A stretch of DNA of 64,000 bases from a virus, in the IMG/VR virus record IMGVR_UViG_3300001533_003062, positions 26,327-90,326 of that record; one strand, written 5' to 3'. A program made the position numbers and the translations under genes. Each line of letters begins with the position of its first letter. Positions within the stretch are counted from its first letter, which is position 1. Shown piece by piece: positions 28,677 to 37,954 of the stretch. Below the pieces are notes generated by a model, which had not been told where the DNA came from, did not search any database, and was given only the letters and a program-made list of their open reading frames with translations.

Positions 28677-30113
28677 TTAACCCATCATAGGATAACCAGG
28701 CTTACCGTACTCAACCTCAAAAGGCTCTTTTTTAGGATATAATTTAGATTCCATTCCAACGACCCTATTTTGGTAAATATCCACGTACTCATTAGACCTA
28801 ATATGTAAAGTACTAAAACTTAGGTCAAAGTCTATAACCTCAAACAAAACAGGTACGAACTTTTTCCACTCTGATATAATAGCCATATTCAAAGAATTTT
28901 TATAATAAAGATCTCCCGTATTTTCATCATAAACTTCTTCTGTTTCCCCCCCGGAGTCCAACTCATCTATAGTTATACCCTCACTAATAAGAGGGATCCT
29001 CTTGTTGTTCCATATATCGTTGATAATATAATCAACCATACCTGGGAGCTGGACAGTGTCTCTTGTAAATATCTCTATATCTAAACTTACATTAAAATGA
29101 CCTCCGTAAACTCTAGCTGCTACCTCTCTTTCAGGATAAACTATAAGCACTACCTTATCGCCTAAATTAACTTTATTATTAAAACACAACACGGCCCCTT
29201 TTATCGTTTCATGGTCGTATCTATTGTCTTCGGGTATCTTTACAGGCCCTATCTCTTCTCCTATCCATCTATAATAAGCTATTAAATTAGTATGAGGTTC
29301 CAGAGAAAAACCCCCTATAAATGTTATAGCGCCGGTTATGTCTATGGTGTACTCTTCGTCACGTATAAGTCTAACGCTATAATCCGTACCTGGTTTGCGC
29401 ATGAATAGTATAACCTGATCTACCATAATATTCTGATTCTCTAAATTACCCCCTATTTCGGACCCTTTAGCGTTAGCGATAACTATCTCCTCCTTAACAG
29501 AATAAAGAGGGTTTACTACATACTTCAACTCAGGACCATCTTGCACTATCTCTAAATAGTATCTACCGGGTTTTGCTACATTTCTATAGAAATAAGATAT
29601 CTCTACTCTTGCACCAGCAGGAGGACTTGTATATAAAGTCACCAAACCGTTTACAGCGTCTACCTCTTGGGCATAGGACTTAACACCGTCTATAAATACC
29701 TTCACTTGCCTAAAATTACTCAGCAATTCCGTGTTACCTGGGCCCTTAGTTAAAAATTTATTACTAAGCTGTACCATCCTGTTAGAACCCGTTATCTGAG
29801 AGGACACATCCTCCCTAAAGTGCTTAACTAAATTATGAGGATCCTCCCAAACCCACTCTAAAAATTCCCCTGACTTATTACCCGCACGGGCTAAAGCGAA
29901 ATGACTCCTCAGTATCCCCACAAAGTCGTCTGGGGAGAGCTTCTGCCTGTTAAATGACATATTCTTTAAGACAATTCCGTGCTGTACCCTCTCTTTATAA
30001 GGAAATTTATGATAAATTTTGACTTTATCCCTATATTCAGAGTTCTTGCCTATAGTATCCTCTAGCTCATCAAATAGCCTGGTTTTTATAGACTCAAATA
30101 GATTTATTTTCAT
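28677..30113 (-). CDS. Virion structural protein, neck or baseplate
   Basis: 478 residues. The N-terminal 130 residues are helical and basic. A beta-sandwich module follows at about 145-190 (VKVFIDGVKSYAQEVDAVNG, then VTLYTSPPAGARVEISYFY), closely like modules in the sheath. Another is at about 230-290 (TGAITFIGGFSLEPHTNLIA). The C-terminal part carries VPVLFEVIDFDLSFSTLHIR. This type appears in tail and baseplate proteins; I cannot decide between tail completion, neck and baseplate. It is followed by the solo IS end. Confidence 0.6.
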   Translation of the reverse strand: MKINLFESIKTRLFDELEDTIGKNSEYRDKVKIYHKFPYKERVQHGIVLKNMSFNRQKLSPDDFVGILRSHFALARAGNKSGEFLEWVWEDPHNLVKHFREDVSSQITGSNRMVQLSNKFLTKGPGNTELLSNFRQVKVFIDGVKSYAQEVDAVNGLVTLYTSPPAGARVEISYFYRNVAKPGRYYLEIVQDGPELKYVVNPLYSVKEEIVIANAKGSEIGGNLENQNIMVDQVILFMRKPGTDYSVRLIRDEEYTIDITGAITFIGGFSLEPHTNLIAYYRWIGEEIGPVKIPEDNRYDHETIKGAVLCFNNKVNLGDKVVLIVYPEREVAARVYGGHFNVSLDIEIFTRDTVQLPGMVDYIINDIWNNKRIPLISEGITIDELDSGGETEEVYDENTGDLYYKNSLNMAIISEWKKFVPVLFEVIDFDLSFSTLHIRSNEYVDIYQNRVVGMESKLYPKKEPFEVEYGKPGYPMMG

Positions 30114-30158
30114 ATAATAACCTTAAATAAAAAGTGGATCTCACATATTCTCTTATTT

Positions 30159-30174
30159 TATTAATAAATAATTA
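30159..30174 (-). promoter_or_regulatory. Recurrent 16-bp promoter-like motif
   Basis: Minus strand TAATTATTTATTAATA, 46 bases before the ATG of the 478-residue protein and directly after a terminator, so it would start a new transcript. Confidence 0.5.
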
Positions 30175-30175
30175 A

Positions 30176-30206
30176 AAAGGGCCTTAGGTATTAACTAAGG
30201 CCCTTT
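30176..30206 (-). terminator. Rho-independent terminator after the actin-like gene
   Basis: A 12-bp perfect stem (AAAGGGCCTTAG paired with CTAAGGCCCTTT) with a 7-base loop is followed on the minus strand by a T-rich run. It ends the transcript of the actin-like gene. Confidence 0.85.
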
Positions 30207-30235
30207 CTATTTAAATAGCCGATAAATAATATTAA

Positions 30236-31246
30236 TTACTCATTCATAGCAGCAATAAGCAGACCCTTAGCTACATCATTAAGAGGATCGTTAGCCACCC
30301 TAATCTCAGATATATTAATTGGGAAATCCTTGACCTTTGAAAATTCTTGTTTAAAGAATTCTAAAAAGTTTATAGCCTTTGAAGTACCTCCGCTAATAAC
30401 CCAGGGAATACCATCCGGAAGCTCTATACTTGAATTATCCTTCTTGAATTCTTTCTTTATAGTATCGATTACCCTGTGTATTAAATTCTTATAATACACA
30501 GATATAGCCTCTCGCTCTCTGATATACTTAGGATCGCCCTTTGACGGATCTAAAAGGTCTACACCCTTTTCTTTAACAGACATAATCTTAGTAGCAGTAG
30601 TACCTACCGCCGCTGCCGCAGACTGGTCTATCCAGTCGCCACTCGTCTGTATACTAAAAGACATACCCACCATAGTCTGGTATACCAAAGAGGTGTTCAC
30701 CATACCCGCTCCGAACGAGCTACTCATTGCCGTGAACATCTCAGAAGAACAATTAGAATATACTATAGCGGCAGCCTCATTCATAGAGGTAGCTTTAAAT
30801 CCCATAGTCTCTATTATTTTCTTAAACATAGCCTCATGGTAGACTACATCCTTATCCGAGTCCACAGGTTTAGCAGGGATAGAATAATAAACAGTCTCAT
30901 CCTCCACCTTTGGTGCACCTAGGATATTCTTAAGCAATATGACCAACATCCTTTCAGCATCAGACTCTCCCGCAGATATGACTCCTTTACTTAGGGGGCG
31001 CCTTGCCTCCCTCTTAAAAAGATTAGCCATATTAAGAGCGGGTTCTCCTACTATAAAAACTTGCTCATCCTCACCCGGTACAAATGAAACGTTAGACATC
31101 TTAAGCATATTGAGTGTTGCCTGATCTGCCTCAATATCTAAAAAAGCGTCCCTTACCGATTTAATATCTACATCGGAGTTAGGTTCATTATTCTCCTTAG
31201 AAGCACACACTAAGAAACAGGTCCCTACGTCTAATCCTCTAGCCAT
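30236..31246 (-). CDS. Actin/MreB/Hsp70-superfamily ATPase
   Basis: 336 residues. The five landmarks of the superfamily are visible: phosphate-1 GLDVGT (residues 4-9), connect-1 NEAAAIVYSN (156-165), phosphate-2 SFGAGMVNTS (177-186), an MreB-like SGDWID (202-207) and the adenosine motif ISGGTSKAIN (284-293). Phosphate-2 has Ser where most members have Asp, which could weaken hydrolysis. Length fits MreB or ParM, not full Hsp70. Phage actin-like proteins usually position DNA or virus particles; here it lies inside the tail region. The following gene is probably co-transcribed with it (12-base spacing). Confidence 0.8.
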   Translation of the reverse strand: MARGLDVGTCFLVCASKENNEPNSDVDIKSVRDAFLDIEADQATLNMLKMSNVSFVPGEDEQVFIVGEPALNMANLFKREARRPLSKGVISAGESDAERMLVILLKNILGAPKVEDETVYYSIPAKPVDSDKDVVYHEAMFKKIIETMGFKATSMNEAAAIVYSNCSSEMFTAMSSSFGAGMVNTSLVYQTMVGMSFSIQTSGDWIDQSAAAAVGTTATKIMSVKEKGVDLLDPSKGDPKYIREREAISVYYKNLIHRVIDTIKKEFKKDNSSIELPDGIPWVISGGTSKAINFLEFFKQEFSKVKDFPINISEIRVANDPLNDVAKGLLIAAMNE

Positions 31247-31257
31247 ATAATATCTCC

Positions 31258-31998
31258 TTATTTATTATTTTTTAAAGCTTTTAGAGCGTCCAAGGCATTT
31301 GACACTTGGCTGCCGCTCTCCACTACTCTCGTTTTTAAATTTATTTTTGCATTTGCATCTTCAACTTTGATATTAGGTATATACACCTCATCAGAACTTC
31401 GCGGAGAAGTATAATCCCCGACATTAGAACGAGGGCCGCTCGATACCGCCCCAGATTGTATAAGATTTATGAGCATATCTATCTTACTATCTATGTTATT
31501 ATCTACCGGTTTTTCCTTTTCAGGAGCGGGCTCAGTGTTAATACTATTTATCCCAGATAATCTCTGTTCTAGTCTTTCGTTTACTCCCGCCATGAACTGT
31601 TCCATCAAGCTATTCTTATCCTCTTCCGGGGACTCACTTATTCTTTTTTCAAGAGATATTATCTTTTCAAGAAGCATGTCTATCTTACTTTCATCATTTT
31701 TAGCGGGAACCTCTCTTATTACTTCTTTCTCTATAATTATAGGATCTTTTTGAGATTCTGAGACTACTTCGTTGATAGAGGCTGACGTACTATGCTCTAT
31801 ACTAAAGTCGCTATTAGAGGGGGTGGTGTCTTTACTCTGCTTAAGAACTATCAAACGCCCTGATTTTATCTCACGCTTTAAATCGAGCGACCGATCATAG
31901 TCCGAGTCAGTGTAGGACTTCTGCTGCTTATAATAGACCACATCCTCAAGATCTTTTATCTCTAATTTTTTAGTGGAGTTACCTAAGACTACGATCAT
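31258..31998 (-). CDS. Coiled-coil protein upstream of the actin-like gene
   Basis: 246 residues from the ATG at 31998, preferred over an upstream in-frame ATG at 32079 because AGGAT lies eight bases before it. The N-terminus is a small beta region (MIVVLGNSTKKLEIKDLEDV), then an acidic helix of about 90 residues with heptads (IDMLLEKIISLEKRISES) and a Ser/Pro-rich linker. The C-terminus is short and basic (ALDALKALKNNK). Family not recognised. Expressed with the ATPase, it could be its adaptor or anchor; that is inference. Confidence 0.65.
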   Translation of the reverse strand: MIVVLGNSTKKLEIKDLEDVVYYKQQKSYTDSDYDRSLDLKREIKSGRLIVLKQSKDTTPSNSDFSIEHSTSASINEVVSESQKDPIIIEKEVIREVPAKNDESKIDMLLEKIISLEKRISESPEEDKNSLMEQFMAGVNERLEQRLSGINSINTEPAPEKEKPVDNNIDSKIDMLINLIQSGAVSSGPRSNVGDYTSPRSSDEVYIPNIKVEDANAKINLKTRVVESGSQVSNALDALKALKNNK

Positions 31999-32044
31999 CT
32001 TATATATCCTATATAGAAAATTTTTTATTCTCACTACAAAAAGA

Positions 32045-32081
32045 TAAATGATAGCCTCAAAGGTAGGGATATTTATCATTT
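32045..32081. other. Inverted repeat in the leader of the coiled-coil gene
   Basis: ATAAATGATA at 32045-32054 is matched by TATCATTTAT at 32072-32081, a perfect 10-bp inverted repeat with a 17-base spacer. A second 9-bp repeat (ATTTCTATA with TATAGAAAT) lies at about 32108-32131. Both sit between the tnpB end and the start at 31998 and could be an operator or weak terminator. Confidence 0.4.
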
Positions 32082-32140
32082 ATTATATACATATTCAAAT
32101 AGTTGCAATTTCTATAGAAAAATATAGAAATCGGTTTTTT

Positions 32141-32240
32141 AGACGCTTCACCGTCAATCGCGCCCCCCCCGGAGGGGCGAGCGTCTTACATCGACTCTGC
32201 GTCCGTTAAGCACAGGCAACTCCCTGTGCTTGCGCCTCGC
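32141..32240 (-). ncRNA. Candidate TnpB omega-RNA scaffold / IS right end
   Basis: Overlapping the last codons of tnpB, AAGCACAGG and CCTGTGCTT form a 9-bp stem. Downstream, AGACGCT (32186-32180) pairs with AGCGTCT (32147-32141) and encloses a second GC-rich hairpin (32179-32161, CGCCCC with GGGGCG). An RNA that overlaps the tnpB 3' end and runs to the right end is the known arrangement for TnpB guides. Exact ends cannot be read from sequence. Confidence 0.45.
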
Positions 32241-33306
32241 GCAATATGTTCCGAGATGCGTTCACATCTCTATCATGTACTACTCCACACGCCTCACACA
32301 CCCAGGACCTATCCCGAAGGGATAGGTCCTGGTGCAGTGTCCCACAGTCAAAACACATCTTTGAGGATGGAAAGAACCTGTTGACTTTAACTATTTTTTT
32401 ATCCGACCTTTGAGCTTTATAGTCAAGGAAAGATACAAATTTAGTCCAACCAGCATCTGAAATAGATTTAGATAGTCTTCTATTTTTAACCATCCCTTTT
32501 ACATTCAAGTCTTCCAGACCAATAAAATCGTAATCCCTCACCAGGTCCGAAGAGACCTGGTGCAGGAACCACAATCTTTGGTTAGCTATCTTTGAATGTA
32601 TCTTAGCTACTTTGAGTTTACATTTTTGATATCTATTCGATCCTTTCTTTTTCTTAGAAAGGTGCTTTTGAGCCTTGCGCAATGGCGCGTGGTTTTTGCG
32701 GAACCATTGCGGATTAGATATCTTTGTACCATCAGAAGTAACTACAAAATCCTTAAGTCCCAGATCGACCCCCACGACCCGTAGGGTCTGAGGGGCTTTG
32801 TCATGGACTATCTCATCGACTAAAACAGAAACAAAATACTTACCCGTCCGGTCTCTCGAGACCGTCACGGAAAGGTACTTACAGTCTTTGTTAGGTCTTC
32901 TTTCCATGACTGTTTTGATCCAACCTATTTTTTCAAGTCTGATCTCATGATTACCTAAATCAAACTTCTGATTAGGCAGTCGATACGACTGCCTGTCAAA
33001 CTTATTCTTAAAACTACATCTACCTATCTTCTTTAACCTACTCTTATTGAAGAACTGGCTCTTGTAAGTTCTGAAGTCGATTTCTTTCTGCTGCAAAGCA
33101 GCAGCTGAGACCTCGGACATCCATTCAAGATTATTTCTTATTTCTGTAGAAGTCCTAAATGTTGGTTTAGGGTTATTGACTTTATCATAGGTGTTGAAGG
33201 TAGCTACATTAGTATTCCAAATGACCCGGACGCACCCAAAAGTCTTGCGAAGCAAGACCTCCTGTTCAGCGTCCGGGTATATCCTATACTTGTAAGCTTT
33301 ATGCAC
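32206..33306 (-). CDS. tnpB: TnpB RNA-guided endonuclease, apparently intact
   Basis: 366 residues from a GTG start (33306) with AAGGA seven bases upstream. All three RuvC acidic motifs are present: VVGVDLGLKD (Asp181), FIGLEDLNVKG (Glu265) and HDRDVNAS (345-352). The zinc finger is CFDC (318-321) with CEAC (337-340). The N-terminal segment HKAYKYRIYPDAEQ is typical. No tnpA transposase is next to it. The element lies between two minus-strand structural genes in the same orientation. TnpB nicks or cuts DNA guided by its omega-RNA and keeps the element in the population. Confidence 0.92.
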   Translation of the reverse strand: MHKAYKYRIYPDAEQEVLLRKTFGCVRVIWNTNVATFNTYDKVNNPKPTFRTSTEIRNNLEWMSEVSAAALQQKEIDFRTYKSQFFNKSRLKKIGRCSFKNKFDRQSYRLPNQKFDLGNHEIRLEKIGWIKTVMERRPNKDCKYLSVTVSRDRTGKYFVSVLVDEIVHDKAPQTLRVVGVDLGLKDFVVTSDGTKISNPQWFRKNHAPLRKAQKHLSKKKKGSNRYQKCKLKVAKIHSKIANQRLWFLHQVSSDLVRDYDFIGLEDLNVKGMVKNRRLSKSISDAGWTKFVSFLDYKAQRSDKKIVKVNRFFPSSKMCFDCGTLHQDLSLRDRSWVCEACGVVHDRDVNASRNILREAQAQGVACA

Positions 33307-33389
33307 CTTTTGATCCTTTTATTACTCTACTCTTAAATATACATAGAAGACAATTCTATTTTAAACCATATTCTTCTATATTTATTTTA

Positions 33390-33405
33390 TATTAATAGCA
33401 TATCT
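33390..33405 (-). promoter_or_regulatory. Partial copy of the 16-bp promoter-like motif
   Basis: Minus strand AGATATGCTATTAATA, 84 bases before tnpB. The right half matches and the left half is weak. It may originally have served the next structural gene and now also tnpB. Confidence 0.3.
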
Positions 33406-33410
33406 CAAAG

Positions 33411-33436
33411 GGGGAGAAGTACGATGACCTCTCCCC
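33411..33436 (-). terminator. Hairpin after the Asp/Glu-rich zinc protein gene
   Basis: GGGGAGA and TCTCCCC arms (7 bp, 12-base loop) lie just downstream of the gene's stop, with CTTTGAG following on the minus strand. A moderate terminator. Confidence 0.5.
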
Positions 33437-33447
33437 TCCACTTAATC

Positions 33448-34053
33448 TTAGAAATTAGAATACCTATCAACAGCCATATCGAAAGCTGTTTTAGATTTCT
33501 TTTTATCCTCGTCGCCGAATTGAGCCCCAGGTTCTTCCTTAAACTCGACCCTGCCGTCTGAATCCTCTTTATCTTTAGTAGTTCTCTTCTTAGGCTTAGG
33601 CTCTTCGTCTTCTTCATCTTCCTCGTCTTCTTCATCTTCCTCGTCTAAGTCATTCTCGTCTGTCTCTTTTTCAGTCTTCTTTTTAGGTTTATCTTCTTCC
33701 TCTTCATCGACTTCTTCCTCAAAAACATCCTCTTCAGTATCATCGTCAGTATCTATAGGGTCTCCAGAATCATCCGCCGCCTCTATAAAAAATCTCTCAC
33801 TTTCCTCAGTAGCAGCGTACTTCATATCTCCCCCACAAGCCTTACAAGAAACCGTGTCATCTACAGAAACACTGGCCACATACTCTATCCCGTTGTCCGA
33901 AGCAAATTTAGACCGGATACTATTAATAGATGCCAGATTAGAAGTGTGATTACAACTTTCACAAACAAAGTAGGTTTTCTCCGACGCCTGCTTCTCTATC
34001 ATATCTGCTATCTCGAAGAGCTTCTCTGCCGCCTGTTTTACATTAAAAGACAT
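33448..34053 (-). CDS. Zinc-ribbon protein with Asp/Glu-rich tail
   Basis: 201 residues. After a short helix (AAEKLFEIADMIEKQASEK) come CESC and CKAC pairs about 45 residues apart, forming a zinc ribbon. The next 100 residues are nearly all Asp, Glu and Lys, including DEEDEEDEEDEE. The final basic-aromatic end is DMAVDRYSNF. Acidic tails of this type mimic DNA or bind basic proteins. The family is unknown to me. It is the third zinc-ribbon protein in the window. Confidence 0.7.
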   Translation of the reverse strand: MSFNVKQAAEKLFEIADMIEKQASEKTYFVCESCNHTSNLASINSIRSKFASDNGIEYVASVSVDDTVSCKACGGDMKYAATEESERFFIEAADDSGDPIDTDDDTEEDVFEEEVDEEEEDKPKKKTEKETDENDLDEEDEEDEEDEEDEEPKPKKRTTKDKEDSDGRVEFKEEPGAQFGDEDKKKSKTAFDMAVDRYSNF

Positions 34054-34113
34054 ATTTATTCTCCTTTAAAATTGATATACGACTAATAAATTTATAAGTA
34101 TAACACAGATACT

Positions 34114-34129
34114 TATGAAAAGATTATTA
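34114..34129 (-). promoter_or_regulatory. Recurrent 16-bp promoter-like motif
   Basis: Minus strand TAATAATCTTTTCATA, 61 bases before the ATG of the acidic zinc protein; identical to the copy at 28608. Confidence 0.45.
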
Positions 34130-34167
34130 ATTTTTTACACATAATCCATATATGTTAGGTTCATGCA

Positions 34168-35607
34168 TTAGCTGCTTAGCACTCCTACGGTAATTAGGGT
34201 TAAGTTAAATATTGCGGCAACGAGTGGGGGTAAAGCGTACATAATATTTTCGAAGGTTACTGTTCTTCCGGTTCTTTCATACTGGTCAGGTATCTCCGGT
34301 TTATTAGGTATCGCAGGACTTGCATCTGAAGAAGGAGCCTCCCTAAAGGCGTTAAAAGAAGCAGGAACATTAACTACGCCTCCGTTAATAGGTACTACAT
34401 ACCTTATATCCTGCTGATCTAAAGGAGATAAATTGAAATGCTGTTGGTATATAGCACCCCTCGATCCTTGCGGGTTCACACGCGCAATAGAATACCTATC
34501 ATTATTGCCTCTAACTATAAAATCTCTATCATTTATAAGCGGATGAGGGCCTGTCCACGTAGCCCAATCATAAGATATGTGTAGACCTATATCTGTTAAA
34601 TTTACCATTTTCTCTGTTTCTGGAGGTGCCACTAAGATATCATACGGGCCCTCGTAACCCCCCGTATACCCTGTACCAAAACATAGAGGACAGTCAGTCT
34701 TAGACTGCCTGTATTGCTCATCCCAGCAAGAACACCTTTCACCCGCCCATTTACGTATAAATAACTTTACACGCTCTCCCGCCTGCTCTAAGAGCCACTT
34801 ATTCCTTCTGATAGCCTCGGCCCAAATCCAATCTACTTTTTCCATATCGTAGAGACTGATGGGGTCTATTTGATTTAAGGGGGTCTCCATGGTAGCCCCT
34901 GACTCTGGGTCTAAAGCTACCGTGGCCACCTTGTAGTAAATTTTTCTATTTATATCCGTCTGAATAGCATTATTTATGTAGGTATAGGAAATCCTCACCT
35001 CTCCACCCATATTAGGGTCGGGTAATATTGGTTTATCTATTTGGTGCGTAGTATGGTTAAAGATCTTATTTTTAATAAGATATACTTCTCCCGCATCTCC
35101 CAAAACCTTAAAAGCAGGCACAGTCTGAAAATCATCAGAACTCGTAGCTTTTATATCCACCCTTACATGCTGCGGCGAGTTAGCTATCTGACCGTTGGTG
35201 CCTGGTATTGTTATAGGTTTATAATACGTCTTTATTATCCAATCCCCGGTGGCATTAGTCCCCGCAATAAGCCTTCCCCCAAGCATTGGATCTTCCTCTA
35301 AAACTAAAACTTCTCTAGTCTCGTCTCTATAATAAAGAGAGCCTATAGGAGTATCATTTAATTTTTCGTAGTTACCTTCAGGAGTATCATAAGACCTATA
35401 AATATTAACGCCCAACATATCTAGATTATTATGCTCGGCATATATGCCCGGATTATCCCATCTTATATCTATCACGCCTATTAAATAAGGACTTGTCACA
35501 TGCACATTCTTAGGTCCTAGGGGAAGAGACGGCGGAGTGTAGTCACCCTCCTTATAAGGTAGTTTGAAACCAGGCCTGCTATATGCTCCGAAATCGTGAC
35601 TTAACAT
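34168..35607 (-). CDS. Structural protein with Cys cluster
   Basis: 479 residues. A fibronectin-like N-terminal domain (VTSPYLIGVIDIRWDNPG, then NIYRSYDTPEGNYEKLN) is followed by a module like those in the sheath (VRISYTYINNAIQTD). At about residues 290-310 sits RCSCWDEQY followed by CPLCFGTGYTGGY, a CxC/CxxC cluster that probably binds zinc. The C-terminal 30 residues end in a hydrophobic segment (ALPPLVAAIFNLTLITVGVL). Cys-cluster proteins of this sort are seen in phage head-tail or baseplate regions; exact role unknown. It begins almost directly after the beta-helix gene. Confidence 0.65.
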   Translation of the reverse strand: MLSHDFGAYSRPGFKLPYKEGDYTPPSLPLGPKNVHVTSPYLIGVIDIRWDNPGIYAEHNNLDMLGVNIYRSYDTPEGNYEKLNDTPIGSLYYRDETREVLVLEEDPMLGGRLIAGTNATGDWIIKTYYKPITIPGTNGQIANSPQHVRVDIKATSSDDFQTVPAFKVLGDAGEVYLIKNKIFNHTTHQIDKPILPDPNMGGEVRISYTYINNAIQTDINRKIYYKVATVALDPESGATMETPLNQIDPISLYDMEKVDWIWAEAIRRNKWLLEQAGERVKLFIRKWAGERCSCWDEQYRQSKTDCPLCFGTGYTGGYEGPYDILVAPPETEKMVNLTDIGLHISYDWATWTGPHPLINDRDFIVRGNNDRYSIARVNPQGSRGAIYQQHFNLSPLDQQDIRYVVPINGGVVNVPASFNAFREAPSSDASPAIPNKPEIPDQYERTGRTVTFENIMYALPPLVAAIFNLTLITVGVLSS

Positions 35608-35609
35608 TA

Positions 35610-37946
35610 TTAAACCCCATCCCTTATTCCAAAAGTACTTTTATGTATCCGCTCGATATTATCCTCACCGGTATAGTCATTAACCATTTTAAAAGAAGAT
35701 ACACTCACGGGGCCACCAGATACACCACCCACCGAGAACTGGATCCCTGTATAAGAGGGTTCCCACAGTGTTATGGACTTCTCATAAACGGAACCATTAC
35801 CCCTAACCTTATAATCCATTACAGCGCCTGTAACGCCCATAATGCCCGTCACACCCAAATCCACCAGTACCTCACCAGAAATCTCTGGAGCGGGTATAGT
35901 GTAAGAAATCCCATCTACTTTATGAGATATGCTTACTCCTGATTTTTTATTTATAGAGAACCCATGAGTCCCATTACTCAGCTCTATTTTAAAGTCATTC
36001 ACGGAATCCACTTTAAGGTGCATCCTTAAAGGAAATTCAAAATACTCGTCGTACATAACCGAGCCGCCATCAAAGACTTTTAAACTGTTGAAGTTAAAAT
36101 TAACTTCTCCCGAGGTGGACCACTCTTCCCTTAAAAATTTACTTACTATTTTTCCTCCTCGGTCTACCTCTACTGTTTTAGACACACCTATTAGGTGCAT
36201 ACCTGATGCACCTGTAAATTCAGGATATATACCGGGGAAAACTATTATATTCTCCGCAGAAGATGCAGCAATAGCTCCGTTTATAGTCCGGAAAGGTCCT
36301 GTATAAGAACCATTGTATGTCCCGGTCTCAGACCCTATCATAAAATACCCTGTATCACCCCCATCCGGAGATACATAAACTTTATTGGCAGACAAACTAG
36401 GATACGATGAGTGTATTAAAGCAGTATTATCTAAACCTGACACACCTACATCTACCCTAGAGTAGCCCTTGAAAAGAATATTTCTACTACGGTACCGACC
36501 TATTTCAGGTATACCCACCATACCTGTATAACCCGCAGCAGGATTCAAATTTACGTTTAAATCCTTAGCCTCTAAGAAGGCTCTATCAAGGGTTGCAAAA
36601 GGACCTGTTTCACCTCCTGTACCTATAAAATCGAAACCTCTCTCGTCAATATAGTTAATAAGGTCGCCACTAACGCCCGTTACATACTCAAAAGCACCTA
36701 TATCCGGTGTTACGTAATTTCTTCTAGCGCCTAGTTTATCTTTATTTCTATTAAAGGGCACCGCATTATATACTGTACCTCCCGTTATCCCTAACCAAGC
36801 CTGTGCCCATCTCTCGGGATCTGCGGAATCTATACTAGGAGACCCTGACCTTAGTTTAAAGTCATTACCTGGAATATCCTTGAATAAGGTATCTGCAGAG
36901 ATGTTGCCCGTATCATCAGAGGCCACAGATCCATCGTAATTAGTGGTTACCCCGTAAAAATTATTATATCTTATCTTAACTGGGGTATTTAAGTATACCC
37001 CCAGAGCTATATCAGGGAAGGGAGCTCCTAGACCTGAAAAATTATTCGAGTCTATACTACTGTTGGTATCTATGATATTTTGGGCCCTTATGGCCTCACC
37101 ACTAATCGCAGGAGCACCCTCTGAGTACATCACCCTTAGTACCTCACCCACCTCTAACTGATTTTCTAATATGAGGCCTTCCCATGAAACTATGTACCCG
37201 TTACCTATTACAGTGTAATCATCCCCATAGTAAAAACTGGGACCTGTTGTAACAGAAAGACCTACATCGTACCCGTAGCTATTTTGGGACGCCAAAGAAG
37301 GTAAGGATATCCTCTTATTCTGTATATCGAAAGGAGTTAAAGTATGGTATATTACCCTTAAGCTACTATCTGGAGGCACCGTCGAGGATACCGTCCCAGA
37401 ATCCACTATAGTATTATGATAAACCTCAAGATGGCCTATGGTATTCACATCGATAGATCTGGACCCCCTCGCAAATACATTACCAGATATATTTACGCCC
37501 TTAGCCGTCTCTATTTTAATACCCTCTACAAAACCTATAAAATCACACTGAGCTATCGAAATATAATTAACATCTTTAATATTTATAGGATTATCTATAC
37601 CATCGAAATAACACTCTTTTAGGGATATACTCCCCAACCCTACGCTAGATACCACTACGCCCTCTATGAGAGATGTATCGAAAGTTAAACCCCGGAAAAG
37701 TCCTTGAGAAGTGTTTATAGTCAATTTACCTATAACAGGGTAGGAACCGTAAGCCGCTAAGATACTTATATTTTTAGACACAGTTAAATCACCATAGGAA
37801 GATCCGTCACCCTCTTGTAGGATAATCAGCCCTCCACTAGAGGACCTATCATAAGCCTCCCCCAAGCTTTGAAGAGGCTCTAGGATATTTCCTGAATTTA
37901 AATCATTACCATTTAAATTATCTACGTAGTATATTGCTAATGGCAT
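35610..37946 (-). CDS. Parallel beta-helix protein, tailspike or fibre-like
   Basis: 778 residues. The N-terminus YYVDNLNGNDLNSG... with PLQSLGEAY is the start of a right-handed beta-helix of the DUF1565/pectate-lyase type, and similar entries recur at YVSPDGGDTGYF with PFRTINGAI, and at FIGTGGETGPFATLDRAF. Short turn repeats (NISGNVFARGS, IRYNNFYGV) follow. The C-terminal 150 residues form a separate beta domain. Beta-helix proteins in phage tails bind or cut surface glycans; no catalytic residues can be assigned here. ATG at 37946 follows AGGATG. Confidence 0.75.
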   Translation of the reverse strand: MPLAIYYVDNLNGNDLNSGNILEPLQSLGEAYDRSSSGGLIILQEGDGSSYGDLTVSKNISILAAYGSYPVIGKLTINTSQGLFRGLTFDTSLIEGVVVSSVGLGSISLKECYFDGIDNPINIKDVNYISIAQCDFIGFVEGIKIETAKGVNISGNVFARGSRSIDVNTIGHLEVYHNTIVDSGTVSSTVPPDSSLRVIYHTLTPFDIQNKRISLPSLASQNSYGYDVGLSVTTGPSFYYGDDYTVIGNGYIVSWEGLILENQLEVGEVLRVMYSEGAPAISGEAIRAQNIIDTNSSIDSNNFSGLGAPFPDIALGVYLNTPVKIRYNNFYGVTTNYDGSVASDDTGNISADTLFKDIPGNDFKLRSGSPSIDSADPERWAQAWLGITGGTVYNAVPFNRNKDKLGARRNYVTPDIGAFEYVTGVSGDLINYIDERGFDFIGTGGETGPFATLDRAFLEAKDLNVNLNPAAGYTGMVGIPEIGRYRSRNILFKGYSRVDVGVSGLDNTALIHSSYPSLSANKVYVSPDGGDTGYFMIGSETGTYNGSYTGPFRTINGAIAASSAENIIVFPGIYPEFTGASGMHLIGVSKTVEVDRGGKIVSKFLREEWSTSGEVNFNFNSLKVFDGGSVMYDEYFEFPLRMHLKVDSVNDFKIELSNGTHGFSINKKSGVSISHKVDGISYTIPAPEISGEVLVDLGVTGIMGVTGAVMDYKVRGNGSVYEKSITLWEPSYTGIQFSVGGVSGGPVSVSSFKMVNDYTGEDNIERIHKSTFGIRDGV

Positions 37947-37954
37947 TATTCATC

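Noticed and set aside
33405-33635. Lys/Arg-rich open frame overlapping the acidic zinc protein
   Set aside because: It is the alternate frame of an Asp/Glu-rich coding sequence and has no independent start signal.
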